Source of the DNA: an uncultured Collinsella sp.
Lineage (GTDB): Bacteria; Actinomycetota; Coriobacteriia; Coriobacteriales; Coriobacteriaceae
Length of the DNA: 5,532 nt
Direction: 5' to 3'
Assembly (NCBI GenBank): GCA_900764415.1
Contig: CAAFOA010000002.1
Span: 1-5,532, forward strand
The number at the start of each line of letters is the position of its first letter. Position 1 is the stretch's first letter. This document shows positions 5,458 to 5,532 of the stretch, in pieces. The notes under the pieces were generated by a model. It searched no databases. It worked only from the letters and a program-made list of their open reading frames with translations, and was not told the DNA's origin. Position numbers and translations under genes: made by a program.

Positions 5458-5532
5458 CTGTCTCTTATACACATCTCCGAGCCCACGAGACTACGCTGCA
5501 TCTCGTATGCCGTCTTCTGCTTGAAAAAAAAA
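5458..5532 (+). other. Illumina Nextera adapter, i7 index, P7 sequence and poly-A (artefact)
   Basis: 5458-5476 is the complement of the 19-bp Tn5 mosaic end used in Nextera libraries. 5477-5491 (CCGAGCCCACGAGAC) is the read-2 adapter. 5492-5499 (TACGCTGC) is an 8-base i7 index. 5500-5523 is the P7 flow-cell sequence, ending in TTCTGCTTG. The final nine A (5524-5532) are the usual run after a read passes the end of its template. This is adapter read-through left in the assembly and should be trimmed. Confidence 0.99.

Noticed and set aside
5458..5476. Genuine Tn5/IS50 transposon end
   Set aside because: The mosaic end is followed directly by the Nextera adapter, index and P7 sequence, so it comes from library preparation.

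Overview
The window looks like a short draft or metagenomic contig from a gut coriobacterium, with Collinsella as my best guess. The grounds are a moderately high GC content, strong AGGAGG-type ribosome binding sites, a DUF1836 regulator, a DegV protein, and the actinobacterial gene order LysM protein - nrdR. No marker gene in the window proves the genus. The last 75 bases (5458-5532) are not biological: they are Illumina Nextera adapter, an 8-base index, the P7 primer sequence and a poly-A run. The genomic sequence therefore ends at 5457.

Layout: (1) 1-722, the 3' part of a degV-family gene on +, converging through a shared 19-bp hairpin on a DUF1836 regulator gene on - (795-1406). (2) A 13-bp hairpin terminator (1479-1520) separates that gene from trxB on - (1561-2499). 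(3) trxB is divergent from a UgtP/MGDG-synthase-like glycosyltransferase on + (2618-3919); about 118 bp lie between the two starts and must hold both promoters. (4) 3920-4313 has no gene and is dominated by three long inverted repeats. (5) 4314-5457 is a leftward operon-like run: a 5'-truncated LysM gene, then nrdR, then dut, with nrdR and dut only 4 nt apart.

How the genes fit together: LysM-nrdR-dut combines nucleotide-pool control (NrdR represses ribonucleotide reductase genes; Dut removes dUTP) with a LysM protein. By analogy with the lexA / Rv2719c / nrdR neighbourhood of Mycobacterium tuberculosis, that LysM protein is probably linked to the SOS response and cell division. TrxB supplies reducing power through thioredoxin. 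The glycosyltransferase probably makes membrane glycolipid. These last genes are ordinary housekeeping genes.

The most interesting structure is in 3933-4297. The two outer hairpins share a conserved 58-67 nt core, including the loop, while their outer stems have unrelated sequences that still pair perfectly or nearly so. The two copies are inverted relative to each other, so each lies in the same orientation relative to the gene it follows. This suggests a repeated structured 3'-end element or a small palindromic mobile element. A second structure worth checking is an 11-bp inverted repeat that would sequester the nrdR start codon.
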